From Aliiglaciecola sp. LCG003 (GTDB lineage Bacteria > Pseudomonadota > Gammaproteobacteria > Enterobacterales > Alteromonadaceae), in NCBI RefSeq assembly GCF_030316135.1, contig NZ_CP128185.1, positions 1,798,001-1,862,000 on the forward strand: a stretch of DNA of 64,000 nucleotides. Direction: 5' to 3'. Numbering within the stretch: position 1 is the stretch's first letter; every line of letters starts with the position of its first letter. A model generated the notes under the pieces. It made no database searches. It was not told where the DNA came from and saw only the letters and a list, made by a program, of their open reading frames with translations. Shown in pieces: positions 32,251 to 41,253 of this stretch. Made by a program: the position numbers and the translations under genes.

Positions 32251-33426
32251 TTAGCGTCTGTTTCGACCCATTTTGTCGTGGCTGCTAACCCAATGACCGG
32301 CAATGACGGCACAAGCTAATGAAATATCTCCTGCTAAAACGGTAGCAGCGACGATTTCAGCGAATTTATTGGCTTTACCTTTACCATAGCAATCCATCAA
32401 CTCTAAGCATTCGCGCTGAGTGGGTAAACCTGTCCCACCGCCGTATGTGGCACAAATTAACGAGGGTAAGGTTACTGCCAAATAGAAGTCACCATTAGGT
32501 AATAATTCATGGGACAACAAACCTGCATGGGATTCCACCACATTGGCTTCATCTTGCCCTGTAGCAATAAAGATAGAAGCAATGCCGTTAGCTGAATGGG
32601 GACCATTATAGGCAGCGCCAGCCATAAGCGCGCCCGTGTTGGCCAGCACAGTTGCTTTGGCTAATACTTGAGTATCGACCTTCATGACCCGAGCCAAAAC
32701 TTCTTTTTTCAGCACTATTTCAGCGATAACGCGCTTACCACGAGAATGGAGCATATTGAGGTGTGAATGTTTTTTATCTGTATCCATGTTGCCAGATAAT
32801 AAATATTGGCATTCATGGGGATAAGTGGCTTTGATCCATTCACAAGCGGCAAGGGTCGCTTTGCCTACCATGTTTTGCCCAGCGGCATCACCGGTAGTGT
32901 AATTAAAACGTAGGTAGCGGGTTTTCGATACAGACCATTGTTGAATATGTTTTAGCTTGCCGATACTTGTAGTACTTTCTGCTGCAGCCGCAATTTGGTC
33001 AAAATTTTCTTCTACCCAAAGGCCAAAATCTCGGGCTTCGCGGGCATCATTAAAAATGAACGCTGGAGCCCGTTGCATAAATTGTTCAACCACGGTGGTT
33101 TTTACCCCACCACATTCGTTGATGACGCGCATACCGCGACTGTAACTGGCAACTAGGGTACCTTCTGTGGTGGCCAAAGGAACATAAAATAAACCCTTAG
33201 CATATTCGCCATTAACCTGAACAGGGCCTGCGATTCCAACTGGCATTTGTACCACACCAATGAAGTTCTCAATGTTGCCAGGCAACTCCTCTGGATTGAT
33301 AGTGTACTCACCAGTGTATTTTAACTCGGCTCCGGTTTTGTGGGTTAAAAAGTCTCGGCGCACCTTGGCCATTTCATTAGTGTGGTCATTTTCGGTACTG
33401 CGGGGAATGCGGCTTTCATCAGACAT
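32251..33426 (-). CDS. Hydroxymethylglutaryl-CoA reductase
   Basis: ATG 33426 (MSDESRIPRS) is preceded by GAGGAAA at ideal spacing, giving 391 residues. Motifs of HMG-CoA reductase are clear: ENFIGVVQMPVGIAGPV, PLATTEGTLVAS, TGDAAGQNMVGKAT (NAD(P)H and substrate site), MDTDKKHSH (catalytic Lys), GGGTGLPTQRE, and a C-terminal catalytic His in AGHWVSSHDKMGRN. The C-terminal SH..NR pattern fits class I-like enzymes. It makes mevalonate, yet gammaproteobacteria generally use the MEP pathway. No other mevalonate-pathway gene is visible in this window. Confidence 0.93.
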   Translation of the reverse strand: MSDESRIPRSTENDHTNEMAKVRRDFLTHKTGAELKYTGEYTINPEELPGNIENFIGVVQMPVGIAGPVQVNGEYAKGLFYVPLATTEGTLVASYSRGMRVINECGGVKTTVVEQFMQRAPAFIFNDAREARDFGLWVEENFDQIAAAAESTTSIGKLKHIQQWSVSKTRYLRFNYTTGDAAGQNMVGKATLAACEWIKATYPHECQYLLSGNMDTDKKHSHLNMLHSRGKRVIAEIVLKKEVLARVMKVDTQVLAKATVLANTGALMAGAAYNGPHSANGIASIFIATGQDEANVVESHAGLLSHELLPNGDFYLAVTLPSLICATYGGGTGLPTQRECLELMDCYGKGKANKFAEIVAATVLAGDISLACAVIAGHWVSSHDKMGRNRR

Positions 33427-33589
33427 GGTAGATTTCCTCAAGCTGCAGCTATGCTCAAATATAGTACTAGCATAACTGACTGATAGTAGTCAAAAATCTA
33501 ATTTATACATGGATAAACCCAGATAACAATCAATTTGGTTAATTATATGTAAATTAAATGTGTCTGTATGCACAGAGCCAAAACTTTAT

Positions 33590-34117
33590 TTAGGTTCTCA
33601 CCACAGTGCGATTATTGGTGTCACGACTTTGTCTGATAATATGATCTCCACACTGTGTCTCAGCGTTTTTTGCCATTCTATCGTACAACAATACATTTAC
33701 CGTTGCGGCTAAGTTTAAGCAACCCGTAGTGGGAACGTATAACACATGGGAACATTGGTTTAATATAGCCTGAGGTATGGTTCCATCTTCAGGACCAAAT
33801 ATATACATGGCTTTTTCCGGATGGCTGAATTGGGGCAGGGGCGTTGCGCCCTCGACTAATTCAATCGCTATTTTCACATAATCCGCAGGCACAAGATCAA
33901 ATATGTGCTCTCGTCTTGTCATTGGAATGTGTTGCTTGGCTTTTTTTGTGTCAGTGGCAAAACTGCGGGCGTTATCATAACGTTGGCCGGTATAGATAAT
34001 TTCCTCTGCTTGGTAGCATCCAGCTGCTCTAAGTACGCTGCCTACATTGGTAGGGCTTTTGGGATTGATCAAGCCCAATTTGCAATGATTAAGGTTAACA
34101 CGGTTTGGTATTGACAT
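33590..34117 (-). CDS. SpoU/TrmH-family RNA methyltransferase
   Basis: A 175-residue knotted methyltransferase with the three SPOUT motifs: NPKSPTNVGSVLRAAG (motif 1), MYIFGPEDGTIPQ (motif 2) and VPTTGCLNLAATVNVLLYDR (motif 3). These enzymes 2'-O-methylate tRNA or rRNA from S-adenosylmethionine. The length fits compact TrmH/TrmL-like members, but the target base cannot be assigned. It is the last core gene before the integron on this side. Confidence 0.88.
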   Translation of the reverse strand: MSIPNRVNLNHCKLGLINPKSPTNVGSVLRAAGCYQAEEIIYTGQRYDNARSFATDTKKAKQHIPMTRREHIFDLVPADYVKIAIELVEGATPLPQFSHPEKAMYIFGPEDGTIPQAILNQCSHVLYVPTTGCLNLAATVNVLLYDRMAKNAETQCGDHIIRQSRDTNNRTVVRT

Positions 34118-34505
34118 GAGTTATTCGCCAGAATATGAAATAGTGATTTGGAATGCAAATTTGCTATGACGTGATTCAACAGTTTAAGCAAACTTGTGCC
34201 CAGGAGCAACGTGAAATCAACCTTTGCCGAGGTTAGTTAGTTAATTAACAGCAAAAGGGGAAATGATTGATAGCAAAGTCAACTTATGTGACCGGCGATG
34301 AATTCGCTTGGCGTAAATACATTAAGGCGTAGTCGCTGATTTGCCATCGGACTGATTTGTGTATCAGTTTTTACCCAAACCGATAGTCGCATATGAGGGA
34401 TGCACAGTGATAAGTCTTGGCGATGGAGTATGAGGATATGACTGAGAGAGCGGGCGGTCAACGGTTAAATTGTTTCAAATGCATAAAATCTTTACTGCTG
34501 CTATT
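34118..34505. other. Gap between RNA methyltransferase gene and intI
   Basis: About 390 bp with no convincing gene. A 60-codon minus-strand frame (34279-34461) lacks family features and a ribosome binding site. No attC-like core, repeat or clear terminator was seen. Confidence 0.5.
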
Positions 34506-35465
34506 TCACCTCATATCCATTGGGCTGACTGCACCTGACTTATGTTTACCTAAAACATGTGTATAAATCTGAGTGGTTTTCACATCATCATGACCCAGCA
34601 ATTCCTGAACCACTCTAATGTCATGACCAGTTTCAAGTAAGCGAGTGGCAAAGCTATGCCGAAATGTATGCGATGTTATGCGCTTTAAGATGCCAGCCTC
34701 TTGAACGGCTTTTCTCAGGGCTTTGCGAAAAGCGGTTTGATGCAAATGATGGCGGCAAACATATCCATCGAAAGGATGCATACATCTAGTTTTTGAAGGG
34801 AACACATATTGCCATGACAAGTTAGTTCCAGCTTTTCCATATTTACGAAGCAGGGAAGGTGGGAGCGATGTCAATCCGTGCCCCTCATCGATATCTTTTT
34901 GATGAATGCTTTTAACTTTTTCAATTTGTTTGGCAATGGCAGCTTTCGCCAATTCAGGGAACAGCGTAACACGATCTTTTTGACCTTTTGAGCGAAAAAT
35001 AAAGATAGTACTTCGTTCAAAATCAAAATCTTTTACTCGTAACCTTAATACCTCAGAAATACGGAATCCCGCGCCATACATGAGTATACCAATCGTTTTA
35101 TGGACTCCTTTTAACCTATCGATAACGGCAATCGCGTCTTTATGACTTAACACTTCAGGAACGCGGACAGGTGTCTTCGCAAATTGAAAAGTAATGTTGG
35201 TCAAATCCAATTCCAGCACATGACGGTACATAAAAATGACTGCACATAAAGCTTGATTTTGAGTGGTCGGAGCAACTTTAACTTTTACGGCTAAATGTGT
35301 TAAAAACTGTTCAACCTCTAATTCCCCCATATCTTTTGGGTGACGTTTTCCATTGAAATAGATAAACCGTCGAATCCAATGCAGGTAGGCTTTTTCAGTT
35401 TTTAGACTGTAATGTTTTGTTCGTAAAACTTCTCTAATTGATTCTATAAAAGGTGAGCGAGGCAT
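34506..35465 (-). CDS. intI: Integron integrase IntI
   Basis: A 319-residue tyrosine recombinase with intact catalytic residues: R135 (GAGFRISEVL), a Lys near 160 (RSKGQKDR), H266 and R269 (SHTFRHSFATRLL), H292 (LLGHDD) and nucleophile Y301 (TQIYTHV). The extra segment between about 188 and 230 (IHQKDIDEGHGL, PSLLRKYG, WQYVFPSKTR) is the integron-specific insertion that separates IntI from XerC/D. It recombines folded single-stranded attC with attI. It is transcribed away from the cassettes, with attI on its 5' side as expected. A LexA box lies in its promoter. The integrase appears functional. Confidence 0.97.
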   Translation of the reverse strand: MPRSPFIESIREVLRTKHYSLKTEKAYLHWIRRFIYFNGKRHPKDMGELEVEQFLTHLAVKVKVAPTTQNQALCAVIFMYRHVLELDLTNITFQFAKTPVRVPEVLSHKDAIAVIDRLKGVHKTIGILMYGAGFRISEVLRLRVKDFDFERSTIFIFRSKGQKDRVTLFPELAKAAIAKQIEKVKSIHQKDIDEGHGLTSLPPSLLRKYGKAGTNLSWQYVFPSKTRCMHPFDGYVCRHHLHQTAFRKALRKAVQEAGILKRITSHTFRHSFATRLLETGHDIRVVQELLGHDDVKTTQIYTHVLGKHKSGAVSPMDMR

Positions 35466-35485
35466 AATAACACTCTCAATATATA

Positions 35486-35501
35486 CTGTATGTAATTACA
35501 G
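35486..35501 (-). promoter_or_regulatory. LexA (SOS) box in the intI promoter
   Basis: CTGTATGTAATTACAG matches the CTGT-N8-ACAG consensus exactly. On the minus strand it fills the 18-base spacer between a candidate -35 (TTATAC) and -10 (TATATT) upstream of the intI ATG at 35465. This predicts LexA repression and SOS induction of cassette recombination, as established for other integrons. Confidence 0.88.
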
Positions 35502-35813
35502 GTATAATGCAGTTTGCTAAATAACGCCAATTTCGCTTACTATTAAATACTTTTCTTAAGTCTCACTTTTTTATGAAGAAAATACTAAGTTATTAATTTA
35601 TTTATGGAAAATATTTTGCACATGGTTTTTAATAGGAAGCAGAAAAAGTCTCGTTAAAGTTAGTCTCCTTTTGCTTTTTACAAATGTAGCAATATGGGAC
35701 GATGTAAAGCATGAAAAACCTAATAGAATCAGAAAGTAACAACTGAAAATGACGAAAAAAACAATTAAACCGTGCAATCGCATATACGAAATGCTCGCTA
35801 ATAAGCGTTAGGC
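35502..35813 (+). other. attI region and leader of the cassette array
   Basis: This 300-bp AT-rich stretch lies between intI and the first cassette. The recombination point is G35807|T35808 within AAGCGTTAGGC. No convincing ORF is present and no strong Pc promoter was identified. A TATAAT at 35503-35508 abuts the LexA box but lacks a good -35. Confidence 0.7.
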
Positions 35814-35829
35814 ATAAAAAGGTAGGCAT

Positions 35830-36144
35830 TTGGCAAATTTCAAAATCCTTACGAAATGGCATGTTTTCCTCGGAATTCTGAGTCTTATTCTGTTTGGAAT
35901 TCCCAATTTTTTGGCTGGCGATAATATTACTGAAGCTGGGAGGTTTTACTTGCCGCTAATGAATGTGCTTTTTCCGTTACTACACTTTTCAATTGCTTAT
36001 GGGTGTAATATTCAATCTGAATTTGGAAGGCTAGCGTCAAGAACATGCGGCTTTTTGCTAATGCCTTTCTTTCCGTTCGGCACAATTATTGGGTTTATTC
36101 TTTTTGAAAATACAAAGAAAAAGTTCCAGCTACAAGATGCCTAA
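35830..36144 (+). CDS. Cassette 1: small integral membrane protein, unknown function
   Basis: A 104-residue frame starting at a TTG preceded by AGGTAGG. The stop TAA lies inside the R'' box of its own attC, which is typical of integron cassettes. Three hydrophobic segments are visible (FLGILSLILFGIPNFL, FYLPLMNVLFPLLHFSIAY, FLLMPFFPFGTIIGFILF), ending in a basic tail. I do not recognise the family. As the first cassette it should be the best expressed from any attI-proximal promoter. Confidence 0.7.
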   Translation: MANFKILTKWHVFLGILSLILFGIPNFLAGDNITEAGRFYLPLMNVLFPLLHFSIAYGCNIQSEFGRLASRTCGFLLMPFFPFGTIIGFILFENTKKKFQLQDA

Positions 36145-36222
36145 CAAGGCGCGTCACAAGGAAAACCACTCGCTGTCCTTCGGCCAAAGCGCTCCCGTTT
36201 TCCTGTGCGCTTGGCGTTAACT
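36139..36222 (+). other. attC of cassette 1
   Basis: R'' GCCTAAC (36139-36145) mirrors the cassette's own start GTTAGGC (35807-35813), and the match extends to ATGCCTAAC/GTTAGGCAT. The downstream R' core GTTAACT places the crossover at G36216|T36217. The internal arms are GC-rich and partly self-complementary. Confidence 0.9.
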
Positions 36223-36238
36223 GTACAAGGATGGTCCA

Positions 36239-36916
36239 TTGGCCGATTACATAAATAAAAATATTCTTAGCCAAGCATATATTCATATTGAATCTGAAGT
36301 GGCAGATGATGAACTTCAATTAGAAGAATTCAAAGCTGAAATTGAAAAGTTTGCTAGATCACGTGTAGATTTCTTTTTATCTCCCGATGCCCCAATTGAA
36401 GTCACTTATGAAGAAGGTTCCTTAATTGCTCGCATCACTGTTCTAGGTACTATCGGCTTATTACTTCAAGGTATTTCTAACTACAAAAATTTCCGTGAAG
36501 GTATTCAACTTATTTATAGCGATGCTAAACGAGTTACAGATTATGTTATCTCCGAAAGTGTATTTATGGCAGGTTCAAGACAGCAAAATGTAATTCGTTT
36601 AGAAGCAAGAGTTGGTGTTATTGGCTCTGTTCAAAAACTTATAAACCAACTTGAGAGTATTAAAAATGGTGCTAATGGTAGGAAACTAGCATCAGATTTA
36701 GTCACGAAATTAATTGACTCACAGAAAGAACTAGATAAGTTAATTGATAACTTAGCAACAGATGAAGATGTTGCACTAGTTAAAAAAGGACTATTAGAAA
36801 TAGTCGACGAGTACCCAGAAACACCGGAAGCACCCAAAAACAAATTTAATGACGACGCTGCTGTAAATTCTTATCGAAATCAAAAGAAAAAATTAAGAAT
36901 CAGGTTGTCAGCATAG
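36239..36916 (+). CDS. Cassette 2: soluble protein, unknown function
   Basis: A 225-residue frame starting at TTG 36239, seven bases after AAGGA. An ATG at 36231 is out of frame and closes at once. The sequence is acidic, mostly helical, and has a GTIGLLLQGISNYKNFREGIQ segment in the middle that could be amphipathic or a single buried helix. A C-terminal charged coiled-coil-like stretch (LIDSQKELDKLIDNLATDEDVALV) follows. No catalytic motif was recognised. The frame fills its cassette almost entirely, supporting it as a real gene. Confidence 0.7.
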   Translation: MADYINKNILSQAYIHIESEVADDELQLEEFKAEIEKFARSRVDFFLSPDAPIEVTYEEGSLIARITVLGTIGLLLQGISNYKNFREGIQLIYSDAKRVTDYVISESVFMAGSRQQNVIRLEARVGVIGSVQKLINQLESIKNGANGRKLASDLVTKLIDSQKELDKLIDNLATDEDVALVKKGLLEIVDEYPETPEAPKNKFNDDAAVNSYRNQKKKLRIRLSA

Positions 36917-36919
36917 TAC

Positions 36920-37018
36920 AGTTAACAAGTTGCTCAAACGGACAAAAAACAGTTGGCTTTTGCTCGTTCCTCGCTATTTTAGCCAACAATTTTATTGCCG
37001 CTTAGCAAAGCGTTAGCT
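36920..37018 (+). other. attC of cassette 2
   Basis: R'' AGTTAAC (36920-36926) mirrors the cassette start GTTAACT (36216-36222) at all seven positions. R' is GTTAGCT with crossover G37012|T37013. The arms include TTGGCT / AGCCAA complementarity. Confidence 0.9.
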
Positions 37019-37035
37019 ATCAGGGAGGAAGTCGT

Positions 37036-37335
37036 GTGAATGAAGTAGATTATGCTAAACAAATGCTGGATAACCGAGAGCAAGGTATTTCAGTCTTCCA
37101 TAGCCTGAGAAAAATGAAAGGAAGGCTTTTATTCCGCCTATTTGTTTTGTTCATTTCCGTAGCATGCTACTTCACACTAAATGACGCGCCCGCTTTTCTT
37201 TTGATTGTTGGAATGGTTATTGGAACTACTCTGCAAGATATTGGATGGCTACAATCAATTTCGAAAGCTTGGCCTTTTACAGTCAAAGTTATTAACTGGG
37301 ATCAGGTAACAGAAGTGGCGCGCAATGATAGCTAA
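37036..37335 (+). CDS. Cassette 3: small membrane protein, unknown function
   Basis: A 99-residue frame from GTG 37036 with GGGAGG seven bases upstream. Two hydrophobic segments (LFRLFVLFISVACYFTL and FLLIVGMVIGTTLQDIGWL) follow a charged N-terminus. The stop lies in the R'' box of its attC. Similar two-helix proteins are common integron cargo; no function is assigned. Confidence 0.7.
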   Translation: MNEVDYAKQMLDNREQGISVFHSLRKMKGRLLFRLFVLFISVACYFTLNDAPAFLLIVGMVIGTTLQDIGWLQSISKAWPFTVKVINWDQVTEVARNDS

Positions 37336-37425
37336 CAAGTGCATTATGTTGTTCGCAAGCTCACTGGGAATTTTACTCGCTGGCTTCGCCAAAGCGCTCC
37401 TAAAATCCCCATATGCAAAGCGTTA
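37330..37425 (+). other. attC of cassette 3, interrupted by intron copy 1
   Basis: R'' AGCTAAC (37330-37336) mirrors the cassette start GTTAGCT (37012-37018). The site runs to the R' bases GTTA (37422-37425) and is then broken by the group II intron beginning GTGCG at 37426. The rest of R' resumes at 41999 (TG...), so the joined core is GTTATG, matching the R'' of cassette 4 (GCATAAC). Confidence 0.88.
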
Positions 37426-38939
37426 GTGCGTCAAGCGAAGCTTGATGCATCTTGCAGGGTGTAAGTCCCTGTCAGGTAAGGTTTAGCCAGCCACCTGTAT
37501 CGAGTGTTGCGCCTATGGCGGAGTCTAGGATTGGTGAAATACTTATCAGCGATGTATTCGTGACTAGATGAACAATATAGGTGAAGCGTACACAGAGAAT
37601 TATATAGGCCATAGGGAATACGTGTTCCTGAAGTGCTGTTATCGCTCCGATAATAAATTAAGTTCTGACTGACGAGGCTTGTAACGCCGTCGAAGTCCAT
37701 GCAAAGCAACCATTATTCAATGGATTTGAGATGGCAAGGTTGTGGCGAGTCAGCGGAGTTATTAAGCCGTGGCATGTATAAAGAGATGTATTGAGAACTT
37801 GAGAGAGCCAAAGGTGTTCCATAAGGAAAATGGTAGTGACGCTAAGCCACAAGCGAGGCCAACGATGACCCTCTGGCAGTCAGACTTGCTCATAGTAGTT
37901 TGAGGTTGGGAAAGCCAATCACGTGGCGAAGGGGCAAGCAGTTATATCAGGTATTTAGCAGATACATAGGCCGGACAAAGTAGGGCTGGATTCACTATGA
38001 CAACCGCACTAAATGCCATCACAATTAAATCACAGACACACCCTAATCACAGATTTCAGAACCTATATGGATTACTAGGAGATGATTTACTGTATCAAAG
38101 TTGGGGGCAACTGAATAAACGAGCGGCGCCAGGTATTGATGGTATCACTATGCCGAAATACCAGACATCGCTTGTGGAAAACGTCACACGTTTAAGTTCA
38201 GCCTTGGAAGCCAAGCGCTATCGGGCTGATGATATTAAGCGTGTCTTCATTCCCAAAAGTCATGGCAAACAACGTCCATTAGGTTTACCCACGGTGGATG
38301 ACAAGCTGGTACAGCAAAGCGTGAGCCAGATACTGCAAGGTATCTGGGAAGCGAATTTCTTGCCTAACAGCTATGGTTATCGGCCAAATAAGAGTGCGCA
38401 TCAAGCGGTGCATAGTTTGAGTTTGAATCTTCAGTTCAAAGGTTATGGTTATATTGTTGAGGCTGACATTAAAGGCTTCTTCGACAATATTGACCACGAC
38501 TGGCTGATGGGGATGCTTAAACAACGCATTGATGATAACGCGCTCTTGAGCTTAATAGGGCAATGGTTAAAAGCACGGATACACACCCCGCAAGGAGAAT
38601 ATCTCAAACCAAAAAGTGGCACCCCACAAGGCGGTATCATTAGCCCTGTGTTAGCCAATATCTATCTGCACTATGCATTGGATTTATGGTTTGAGAAGAA
38701 GGTAAAACCTCAGATGAGAGGCAGAGCTATGCTTATCTGCATATTCCGGTCCATCGGGATCACCTTTTCTGGCTATTCGGGATCACTGATTCTGATTTCA
38801 TCGGGATCATCTATTCCGGTTTCATCGGGATCACTTTTGGGATGTCACCAGAATGATGACTTCTACCTAATAGAATCTTAATTGACGCGTTGATATTCAA
38901 CATATTTGCTAGCCTAGTTCCTTTTTGTCTGGAGCAGTC

Positions 38940-40484
38940 ATGGCTACAAAGAGGTTTACAATGCGTAATATCAGAGAAATCCTACGACTTCATTTTGAAG
39001 CCCAGCTCAGTCTACGAAAAATCAGTATCTGCACGAAAGCCAGTATTGGTGGTGTGCAAAAGTTGCTTGCTAAAGTTAAGCACTGCGAACTTACTTGGCC
39101 GTTACCCGATGATATGGATGACGTTGCGCTGGCAAGATTGTTGTATCCACAATCAGACCCTAGGCCGTCCCGCCACTATCAGTTGCCTGCTTGGACTGAA
39201 GTGCATCAAGAACTCAAGGGCAAAGGCGTGACCAAGCACCTGCTGTGGGAGGAATATACCCAGCAGTATCCTAATCGCAGCTATAGCTACTCGCAATATT
39301 GCCATCATTATGAGGTATGGCGTGCTAAACAGCGCCGTTCCATGCGCCAAATCCATAAAGCGGGCGAAACTCTGTTTGTCGATTATGCTGGGCAGACGGT
39401 GCCAATTGTCAGCGGTAGCTCTGGTGAAGTACGCACCGCACAGATATTCGTTGCGGTGATGGGCGCAACCAACTATACCTTCGCTGAAGCGACCTATAGT
39501 CAGAGTTTGCCCGACTGGCTGAATAGTCATGCCAGAGCCTTTAACTTCTTAGGCGGTGTGCCACAAATGGTGGTGCCAGATAACTTAAAAAGCGGAGTAA
39601 CTAAAGCCTGTCGTTACGACCCTGATGTGAATCCGGCGTATCAACAACTGGCCGCTCACTATGGGGTGGCTATTGTGCCTGCCAGGCCGTATAAACCTAA
39701 AGATAAAGCCAAGGCTGAAGTGGGTGTGCAAATCATTGAGCGCTGGATATTGGCACGCTTACGTCATCACACCTTCTTCTCATTGGCCGAGCTAAACACC
39801 TGCATCAAAGCCTTACTGGTTGAGGTGAACAACAAGCCCTTTAAACAGTTCAAGGGCAGTCGCCGAACTTGGTTCGAGTCCATTGATAAACCGGTGCTCT
39901 TGCCGCTGCCTAAACACACCTACCAGTACACCGATATCAAGCAGGTCAAAGTCAATATTGATTACCACGTCCAGTATGATGAGCACTTGTACTCGGTGCC
40001 CCATCATCTGGTCGGCGAGCGCATTGAGCTATATGCCAAGGCCAATGTGATTGAATTACTGTTCCACAACAACCTCGTTGCTAGTCACGCTAGACAGTAT
40101 CGCGCAGGCATGAGTACCACACCCAGTCACATGCCGACCCAACATGAAAAACATCATCAATGGTCCAAAGGCAGACTCATGAATTGGGCCAAAGATATCG
40201 GTGGCGAGGTGCTTGCTTGGGTCAAAACTCAGCTCAACAGCAAACAGCATGAGCAACAGGCTTATCGTGTGTGTTTAGGTCTACTGAGCCTGTCTCGCCA
40301 ATATCCACCACAGCGCATCGACAAGGCCTGCGCCATTGCCAACCAACACAGTCTTTATCGACTCAAGCACATCAAAGATATCCTTAGTAGCAACCAAGAC
40401 AAACTGCATCCTGATACACCGGAACAGCCCTCACTGCTACCCCAATCCCACGAGAATATCCGTGGCCCACAAAGCTTCCACTAA
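38940..40484 (+). CDS. istA: IS21-family transposase IstA
   Basis: ATG 38940 (MATKRFTMRNIREIL) has GGAG upstream and gives 514 residues; an alternative ATG at 38961 also has GAGG. An N-terminal helix-turn-helix (AQLSLRKISICTKASIGGVQKLL) precedes an rve-type DDE integrase core: D in LFVDYAGQTVP, D in MVVPDNLKSG and E in KAKAEVGVQIIERW. It carries out strand transfer with helper IstB. It is 13 bp upstream of istB. Confidence 0.93.
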   Translation: MATKRFTMRNIREILRLHFEAQLSLRKISICTKASIGGVQKLLAKVKHCELTWPLPDDMDDVALARLLYPQSDPRPSRHYQLPAWTEVHQELKGKGVTKHLLWEEYTQQYPNRSYSYSQYCHHYEVWRAKQRRSMRQIHKAGETLFVDYAGQTVPIVSGSSGEVRTAQIFVAVMGATNYTFAEATYSQSLPDWLNSHARAFNFLGGVPQMVVPDNLKSGVTKACRYDPDVNPAYQQLAAHYGVAIVPARPYKPKDKAKAEVGVQIIERWILARLRHHTFFSLAELNTCIKALLVEVNNKPFKQFKGSRRTWFESIDKPVLLPLPKHTYQYTDIKQVKVNIDYHVQYDEHLYSVPHHLVGERIELYAKANVIELLFHNNLVASHARQYRAGMSTTPSHMPTQHEKHHQWSKGRLMNWAKDIGGEVLAWVKTQLNSKQHEQQAYRVCLGLLSLSRQYPPQRIDKACAIANQHSLYRLKHIKDILSSNQDKLHPDTPEQPSLLPQSHENIRGPQSFH

Positions 40485-40497
40485 TCAAGGAGACATC

Positions 40498-41253
40498 ATG
40501 ATAAATAATACTCTCACCCAACTACGCCAGCTCAAACTCACCGGCATGGCAAAAGCTCTGACGATGCAAACTGAACAACCTGGCAACTACGATGCTTTAA
40601 GCTTCGATGAGCGACTCCAACTGATGACCGACTGCGAACAACATGAGCGGGAGCAGCGTAAACAACAGCGATTGCTCAAAGCCGCCAAATTGAAAATCAA
40701 CGCCACTGCACGGGATATAGATTACAGCCAGCCAAGGGGACTAAAGCAAGCTATGATGGCCTCTCTGTTGCAATGTGACTGGGTAAACAAGCACCAGAAC
40801 CTGCTACTCACCGGTCCTTGCGGCAGCGGTAAGACTTATCTGGCCTGTGCTTTAGCGCACACCGCTTGCACCAAAGGTTACAGCGCGAAATACTACCGAC
40901 TCTCTCGATTAATGCTAGAACTGACCCAAGCAAAAGCTGATGGCACCTACAGCAAGGCGCTACAGCATCTGGCCCGCATGAACATGCTCATTCTGGATGA
41001 CTGGGGGCTGGAACCACTTAAAGCCGCACACCGGAACGATCTGATGGAAATCATGGATGATAGAAACGGCAGCTCATCGACTGTGATCATCAGTCAGTTA
41101 CCGACCGATCAGTGGTATCAGTCTATTGGCGATAATACGTTGGCAGACGCGATTCTAGACAGGCTCATGCACAACGCTCACCGGATCAATTTAAAAGGGG
41201 AGTCGATGAGAAAAATACAATCTGAGTTGACCCATCGGGATCACTTAGGGTAA
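40498..41253 (+). CDS. istB: IS21-family helper ATPase IstB
   Basis: ATG 40498 follows AAGGAG and gives 251 residues. It has the IstB-like AAA+ features: GPCGSGKTYLACALA (Walker A), MLILDDWGLEP (Walker B) and a C-terminal arginine-rich RLMHNAHRINLKGESMRK. IstB assembles on target DNA and directs IstA. The open frame extends upstream into istA, but the ribosome binding site selects this ATG. Confidence 0.93.
   Translation: MINNTLTQLRQLKLTGMAKALTMQTEQPGNYDALSFDERLQLMTDCEQHEREQRKQQRLLKAAKLKINATARDIDYSQPRGLKQAMMASLLQCDWVNKHQNLLLTGPCGSGKTYLACALAHTACTKGYSAKYYRLSRLMLELTQAKADGTYSKALQHLARMNMLILDDWGLEPLKAAHRNDLMEIMDDRNGSSSTVIISQLPTDQWYQSIGDNTLADAILDRLMHNAHRINLKGESMRKIQSELTHRDHLG

Noticed and set aside
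34279-34461. 60-codon minus-strand ORF next to intI
   Set aside because: No ribosome binding site, no family pattern, composition like intergenic DNA.
35503-35508. TATAAT as a cassette Pc promoter
   Set aside because: No acceptable -35 at 16-18 bases upstream; the LexA box occupies the space. A Pc promoter was not located.
37431-37852. Minus-strand ORFs (92 and 64 codons) in the 5' part of intron copy 1, repeated at 48082-48503
   Set aside because: They lie in ribozyme domains I-IV and are repeated only because the intron is duplicated.
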